Source: RHKX01 sp046330285 (lineage in GTDB: Bacteria > Actinomycetota > Thermoleophilia > Solirubrobacterales > 70-9). Taken from it: DNA of 64,000 nucleotides. Both the position numbers and the translations under genes were made by a program. This document shows positions 60,136-64,000 of this stretch, one piece after another. Every line of letters begins with the position of its first letter. Position 1 is the first letter of the stretch. The stretch covers positions 186,001 through 250,000 of the forward strand of contig JAXLSX010000001.1 in the NCBI GenBank assembly GCA_046330285.1, in the 5' to 3' direction. A model generated the notes under the pieces. It was given only the letters and a program-made list of their open reading frames with translations. It did no database searches and was not told where the DNA came from.

Positions 60136-60528
60136 CTACTTCGTCACCTTGACGTTGATCTTCATCACCGTCGGGTGGATCGTGCAGACGAACGTGTAGG
60201 AGCCCTTCTTGTTGAACGTCGGGGCGAAGTTGATCCCGATCGAACCGCTCGCGGACTTGTTGCACTTCGTGACGTCGCCCTTCGCGCACGGCTTCTTGGT
60301 CTTCTTGACGCCCTTCGGGCCCTTGGTCATCGTCACGTTGTGCGTGTTGAGGTTGTCCTTCTGCCACTTGAAGGCCACCTTGGTGTCTTGCTTGACCGTG
60401 AGCTTGGTCGGCGAGAAGAAGTCGTCCTCGACCTTCACCTTCGTGCTCTTGCCGGCGATGCCGGTGGCCGGCATCGCCAGGGACAGGGTCGCTATCAGGG
60501 CAGCGACGACCGCAAATGTGCGCTTCAT
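60136..60528 (-). CDS. Secreted cupredoxin (plastocyanin-like)
   Basis: Small exported blue-copper protein of 130 residues. A signal peptide (FAVVAALIATLSLAMPATGIA) precedes KVEDDFFSPTKLTVKQ, then the first His in NTHNVTM and the Cys-His-Met loop FVCTIHPTVMKI, a full type 1 copper set. A Lys/Cys-rich insert near 75-90 is unusual. GAAGAGAG precedes the ATG. Between the beta-helix and the multicopper oxidase genes, it is likely an electron donor or acceptor for the oxidase. Confidence 0.9.
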   Translation of the reverse strand: MKRTFAVVAALIATLSLAMPATGIAGKSTKVKVEDDFFSPTKLTVKQDTKVAFKWQKDNLNTHNVTMTKGPKGVKKTKKPCAKGDVTKCNKSASGSIGINFAPTFNKKGSYTFVCTIHPTVMKINVKVTK

Positions 60529-60561
60529 CTCTCTTCTTTCTTCTTTGCTACGTGCTGAGTG

Positions 60562-61986
60562 CTACGGGCAGTCGGGCCCGGGCGTCACTTCGAGCGGCTC
60601 GTAGTCCTTGAACGCCGGGTGGCTGTGCTCGTCCCACGAGCACTGCTGGTTCTCGGGCGGATCCGTGCTCGAGTAGCCGACCAGTTCGAGGACCATGTTG
60701 ATCTCGCCGTCGCTGGTACCGGTGGCGCCGTTGTTCGGCTGGGTGCCGTTGGGGACCGGGCACTCGGGGTAGAGCTCCTCGAGCGTCGCTCCCGGCGGGA
60801 TCGCGCCGGACGAAGGTGCCTTCGTCGAGCTGGTGTTGCCGCTGAAGCAGTTGTTGCCACCGGAACCGTCGGCCCAGAAGTCGTACTGGTTCGTGTCGGT
60901 GCCGTTGCGGCCCATCTGGTTGTTGAGAACCTGGTTGTTCTCGCTGACGGCGTCGTCACCGTCGTTGAACGGATCGGAGAACATCGCGACGCCCCACTTG
61001 AAGTTGCCGAAGATGTTGTTGTCCTTGACGGTCCAGCCGTTGGAGCCGAACAGGGCAACACCGACGCCGGTCGGGTACTGGAGCGTGCCGCCACCGAGCT
61101 CCGGGGGCAGCGTGCCGAGCCCGTTGGAGACCGTCTGGACCCGCGAGTTCGGCAGGAAGTAGTTGAAGTTGTTCCAGAAGATGTTGTTGTTCTTCAGGAC
61201 GCTGTCACCGGTCGGCTCGAACGGCTCGGAGTCGAGCGTGTTCGGAACCACGCCGATGCCGTTGTTGTAGAAGTTCGAGTTCTTGATGACCATGTACTTC
61301 GAGTTCGTGCCGGAGTAGCCGAGCACGTTCTCGTAGGCCTCGACCTTGTTGAGGACGGTCTGGACCGGGTTGTCCTGGAACGGCGTGGCGCCGACGTAGT
61401 ACGGCGAGTCGCCGTGGCCCCAGCCCTCGGACTTGATGAACGCGCCGCCGACGCAGCCGAAGGTGAAGAGGCCGTAGCTGCGGTTGAACGAGACGGCCAT
61501 GTTCTTGCCGACCGGGTTCTTGCAGGTGTTCTTGGTGTCGTCCGTGTTGGTGTCGCGCCAGAAGACGCCGTTGGTCGCGAAGTCCCGGACCCACATGTTC
61601 TCGATCGTGACGTTCTTGGCGTCGTCGATCTCGATGCCGTTGTTGGCGATGCCGAGACCACCCGGCAGCTTCGCGTTCGTCCCGTCGAGGATCGTCTTCT
61701 TCGGGGTCTTGCCGGTACCCGTGATCGTCAGGTTGTTGAAGTCGGAGCCGTCGAGGACGACGCCCTCGACGTACTTGCCCGGCTTGACCTTGATCGTCTC
61801 GACCTTGCTGCTCTTGCCGGCCTTCTCGACCGCCTTCTGAATCTTGTTGTACTTGCAGCCGTGCTCGCAGACGGTGAGCACCTTGCCCTTGTTCTTGTTC
61901 TTGCCTGCGACGGCGGAAGCGGGTACGGCGAGGATCGCGACTGCGAGAAGCGCGGTGGCGATGCGGACGATCAAACGACGGTTCAT
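60562..61986 (-). CDS. Secreted right-handed beta-helix protein
   Basis: Exported protein of 474 residues, first gene of the copper cluster. A signal peptide (IATALLAVAILAVPASAVAG) is followed by a Lys-rich segment and VCEHGCKYNKIQKAVEKAG, the usual start of NosD/pectate-lyase-like helices. Rungs include NNGIEIDDAKNVTIENMWV, YMVIKNSNFYNNGIG, VLKNNNIFWNNF and GWTVKDNNIFGNFKWG. His residues near the end (DEHSHPAF) could bind copper. The ATG has TCAGGAGAG upstream. NosD relatives help mature copper enzymes, but no nos genes are here, so that role is only a hint. Confidence 0.87.
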   Translation of the reverse strand: MNRRLIVRIATALLAVAILAVPASAVAGKNKNKGKVLTVCEHGCKYNKIQKAVEKAGKSSKVETIKVKPGKYVEGVVLDGSDFNNLTITGTGKTPKKTILDGTNAKLPGGLGIANNGIEIDDAKNVTIENMWVRDFATNGVFWRDTNTDDTKNTCKNPVGKNMAVSFNRSYGLFTFGCVGGAFIKSEGWGHGDSPYYVGATPFQDNPVQTVLNKVEAYENVLGYSGTNSKYMVIKNSNFYNNGIGVVPNTLDSEPFEPTGDSVLKNNNIFWNNFNYFLPNSRVQTVSNGLGTLPPELGGGTLQYPTGVGVALFGSNGWTVKDNNIFGNFKWGVAMFSDPFNDGDDAVSENNQVLNNQMGRNGTDTNQYDFWADGSGGNNCFSGNTSSTKAPSSGAIPPGATLEELYPECPVPNGTQPNNGATGTSDGEINMVLELVGYSSTDPPENQQCSWDEHSHPAFKDYEPLEVTPGPDCP

Positions 61987-62085
61987 GTCTCTCCTGATTG
62001 GCTGTGTTGCGGCGGCCCTACCCGGCCAACCACGGACTCCAACAACGGGCTTTCGCCAAAGTTGCGCTCCGACTGTAACTGAAGT

Positions 62086-62101
62086 GGCACGACCTTGTGC
62101 C
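62086..62101. promoter_or_regulatory. Inverted repeat upstream of the beta-helix/copper operon
   Basis: GGCAC-gacctt-GTGCC forms a perfect 5-bp inverted repeat about 100 bases before the beta-helix start. On the minus strand a -10-like TACAGT lies near it. A GntR gene is immediately upstream. Operator function is a guess. Confidence 0.3.
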
Positions 62102-62174
62102 GGTACTTCGATGATCGTTTCCGAGCGCCCATCTGCGCGCCTCATCCGGTCCGGGTGATCGCGGCGAACCGGCT

Positions 62175-62894
62175 CTACTCGTCGAAATACTGAGGATGCT
62201 GGTCGCGCAGGCGCGGGATCTCGCGCAGCACCATCCGCAGGTGATGGCGCATCGCCGACTCGGCGGTGTCGGGATCGTGGCGCTCGACGGCGCCGAGGAC
62301 CTGTTCGTGCTCGGCGACCATCTCCTCGAGGTAGCTCGGCGCCGGCAGGCTCAGCCTCCGCACCCGGTTCAGGTGCGGCTTGATCCGCTGCCCCAGCGTC
62401 CAGACGGCGGTGTGGCCGCTGAGATCGCAGAGGGCGTGATGGAAGTCGTCGTCGAGGACATAGAAGGCGTCGTGGTCGCCGGCCCGGACCGCGCGGTGCT
62501 GGTTGCGGACGATCGCCTCGAGCTCGGCGATGTCGTCGGTCGTCGCGAGTTCGGCCGCCTTGCGGACGGCCGCGCACTCGAGCGCCTCGCGGACGAACTG
62601 AGCATCGGTCACGGCGCGCGGGCTGATCGGCGCGACGAACGTGCCGAGCTGGGCGACGATCTCGACCAGGCCCTCCTCGCGCAGACGCGCCAGCGCCTCG
62701 CGCACCGGCGTCCGGCTGACCCCGAGCCAGGCCGCCAGCTCGTTCTCGGAGAGCTGCCTACCGGGCTCGAACTCGGAGCGGACGATCGCGTCGAGGATTG
62801 CCCCGTAGGCGTGGATCCGCGCCAGCGTCCCCTGCCGCCGCCGCGCCGTGTTCAGCTTGACGATGTTGCCTTCGGGGGCGGGCTCGGTGGCCAT
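62175..62894 (-). CDS. GntR-family regulator, FadR subgroup
   Basis: Regulator of 239 residues. The winged helix reads IHAYGAILDAIVRSEFEPGRQLSE then LAAWLGVSRTPVREALARLREEGLVE. The C-terminal FCD domain is helical with metal or ligand residues in YVLDDDFHHALCDLSGH and EHEQVLGAVERHDPDTAESAMRHHL, as in FadR/LldR-type proteins that sense organic acids. It precedes the copper cluster on the same strand with a 188-base gap, and is not clearly coupled to it. Confidence 0.9.
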   Translation of the reverse strand: MATEPAPEGNIVKLNTARRRQGTLARIHAYGAILDAIVRSEFEPGRQLSENELAAWLGVSRTPVREALARLREEGLVEIVAQLGTFVAPISPRAVTDAQFVREALECAAVRKAAELATTDDIAELEAIVRNQHRAVRAGDHDAFYVLDDDFHHALCDLSGHTAVWTLGQRIKPHLNRVRRLSLPAPSYLEEMVAEHEQVLGAVERHDPDTAESAMRHHLRMVLREIPRLRDQHPQYFDE

Positions 62895-63064
62895 GGCGGG
62901 AGGTTAGCTGGGGGTGTGGGAGGCGGTTCGGCTCACGCCGCGGCCTGTCCGGTGGGGCGAGGGTTGGTTCGGCTGGGGAAGGGGAAGTGGGCGGGCGGCT
63001 GCCGGGGGGCGCGAGAGTTGGTGGATGGCAGGAAAGGGACCTGTGAGGTTCGTTCGCTGCCACC

Positions 63065-63103
63065 GGGCGTGAATGGCGTTCCATGGGAACGCGAAACACG
63101 CCC
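63065..63103 (-). terminator. Two-tier hairpin downstream of dcd
   Basis: An inner 7-bp stem GCGTTCC/GGAACGC with a 3-base loop is stacked on an outer 7-bp stem GGGCGTG/CACGCCC, separated by a symmetric 4x4 internal loop. It begins 10 bases after the dcd stop codon. No U-tract follows. It is probably a terminator or RNA-stabilising structure. Confidence 0.65.
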
Positions 63104-63112
63104 AGTGGGCCG

Positions 63113-63679
63113 CTACTTGTCGAAGTTCAGGTAGTACCGGGAGGCCGTCGGTTCCTCCTGGCCCTGGTACTTGCTGCCGGTCTCGTTCGAGCCGTAGGCG
63201 TGCTCGACGGGGCCGTCCATGCGCATGAAGGAGATCTGGCCGATCGGCATGCCGTGGTAGATCGTGATCGGGAGGTTGGCGACGTTCGAGAGCTCGAGGG
63301 TGAGGTTGCCCTCGAAGCCGGCGTCGACGAAGCCCGCGGTCGAGTGGATCAGGAGGCCGAGGCGGCCGAGCGAGCTCTTGCCCTCGAGGCGGGCGACGAT
63401 GTCGTTCGGGAGGCGGACGCGCTCGAGAGTCTGCCCGAGGACGAACTCGCCGGGATGGAGGATGAAGGGCTCATCGTCGGGGACCGTGACGAGCTCGGTC
63501 AGGTCCTCCATCTTCTGGCGGACGTCGATGTAGGGATGGCGGGCGTTGTGGAAGACGCGGAACTGGCGATCGACGCGGACGTCGACGCTCGAAGGCTGGA
63601 TCAGCTTCGGGTCGTATGGGTCGAATGCGATCCGCCCGGAGTCGATCTCCTCGCGGATCGTGCGGTCGCTGAGCACCAT
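63113..63679 (-). CDS. dcd: dCTP deaminase, dUMP-forming
   Basis: Nucleotide enzyme of 188 residues converting dCTP to dUMP for thymidylate synthesis. It begins MVLSDRTIREEIDSGRIAF and has IQPSSVDVRVD, HPGEFVLGQT, and the catalytic block LEGKSSLGRLGLLIHSTAGF followed by ELSNVANLPITIYHGMPIGQ and SKYQGQ. These closely follow the actinobacterial bifunctional deaminase-dUTPase, so dUMP is the likely product. It is divergent from a zinc-ribbon gene. Confidence 0.95.
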   Translation of the reverse strand: MVLSDRTIREEIDSGRIAFDPYDPKLIQPSSVDVRVDRQFRVFHNARHPYIDVRQKMEDLTELVTVPDDEPFILHPGEFVLGQTLERVRLPNDIVARLEGKSSLGRLGLLIHSTAGFVDAGFEGNLTLELSNVANLPITIYHGMPIGQISFMRMDGPVEHAYGSNETGSKYQGQEEPTASRYYLNFDK

Positions 63680-63787
63680 CGCGGCCGGAGTCTATGCAAG
63701 GGGCCGTTGCGAGGCGGATGGACGAAAGTCCAGAGCGCGGGGATGGCCGTATGTGGGCTCGCCGCCTTGCCGATGGGTCCGGAAGCG

Positions 63788-64000
63788 ATGGACGGATCCG
63801 AGCGACAGCACCGTGAACGGCAGCCCGCAGGCGTGGGCGCCGGAGCCGACGGCGTCGTCGACCTCCACATCTGCCCCGAATGCGGTTCCGGCCTCGTTCA
63901 TCCGCTCGACTGGATGCCGATGGACGACGCCCACTGGCGCGTCTCGCTCCGCTGCCCCGAGTGCGAATGGCACTCGGTCGGGCTCTTCGAGCAGAGCGTC
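63788..64000 (+). CDS. Zinc-ribbon protein, truncated by window end
   Basis: Start of a small protein; 71 codons are visible. After a polar N-terminus it has a treble of Cys pairs: HICPECGSGLVHP and LRCPECEWHS, with the linking sequence LDWMPMDDAHWRVS, a typical two-CxxC zinc ribbon. Upstream in-frame ATGs at 63773 and 63743 are alternative starts. The frame is open to the right edge, so the gene continues outside. No function is known. Confidence 0.7.
   Translation, partial: MDGSERQHRERQPAGVGAGADGVVDLHICPECGSGLVHPLDWMPMDDAHWRVSLRCPECEWHSVGLFEQSV

Noticed and set aside
60562..61986. Naming the beta-helix protein nosD
   Set aside because: No nitrous oxide reductase or nos transporter genes are present, and the fold alone is not specific.

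Overview
The window looks like a chromosome segment of a high-GC actinobacterium of the class Thermoleophilia, most likely a member of or relative of the Solirubrobacterales. This is inferred from very high GC with GC-rich third positions, an actinobacterial-type bifunctional dCTP deaminase, a fused PafB-PafC WYL regulator, frequent GTG/TTG starts, and several secreted proteins made of 62-residue propeller blades and 83-residue Ig-like repeats. There is no phage, insertion sequence, CRISPR array or rRNA; two tRNA genes are present. No gene-free stretch exceeds about 190 bases.

Layout. 1-3301: 3'-truncated Lhr-type helicase and a divergent secreted sulfatase. 3314-10704: one minus-strand run holding an MMPL exporter, a LuxR-type two-component system and a translationally coupled dTDP-L-rhamnose operon in the order rfbA-D-B-C. 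10843-17808: secreted repeat proteins, namely an intact seven-bladed propeller, a beta-helix protein, and a second propeller-plus-Ig gene broken by three frameshifts and one stop; a small flavin oxidoreductase lies among them. 17949-23043: MBL hydrolase, fused PafBC, two small proteins, a CGNR-type regulator with nested inverted repeats at its promoter, and an OB-HD nuclease. 23160-27141: a three-gene operon of a phosphoribosyltransferase-hydrolase fusion, an erythromycin-esterase-like enzyme and a site-2 protease with CBS domains.

27271-34252: regulators and stress genes, including an MBL protein, two TetR genes, an NTF2-like protein, tRNA-Phe, a medium-chain dehydrogenase, an MFS exporter coupled to its MarR regulator, and a chromate transporter. 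34294-39443: a SHOCT protein, an operon of cupin, divergent dihydropteroate synthase and MrfA-type DUF1998 helicase, and a HAD phosphatase. 39543-46107: a secreted S15/CocE-type hydrolase, a second SHOCT protein, and cytochrome bd oxidase cydAB followed by a DtxR-family regulator. 46247-52467: a small regulated protein, a PLP aminotransferase, two DHFR/RibD-type reductases, sucCD, a winged-helix protein and a HAD dehalogenase. 52469-57169: a nucleotide-sugar dehydrogenase with a membrane partner, an epimerase-like protein, a Sap-type membrane protein, tRNA-Lys and a TPR-like membrane protein.

57180-61986 reads as a module for exported copper proteins: tatC, tatA, a cupredoxin, a two-domain multicopper oxidase with a twin-arginine leader, a second cupredoxin and a secreted beta-helix protein, all on the minus strand. 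The window closes with a FadR-type GntR regulator, dCTP deaminase with a two-tier hairpin downstream, and the start of a zinc-ribbon protein.

The most distinctive themes are the cell-surface protein families that share modules across unrelated catalytic domains, the copper/Tat cluster, and several well-defined operator palindromes beside their regulators.
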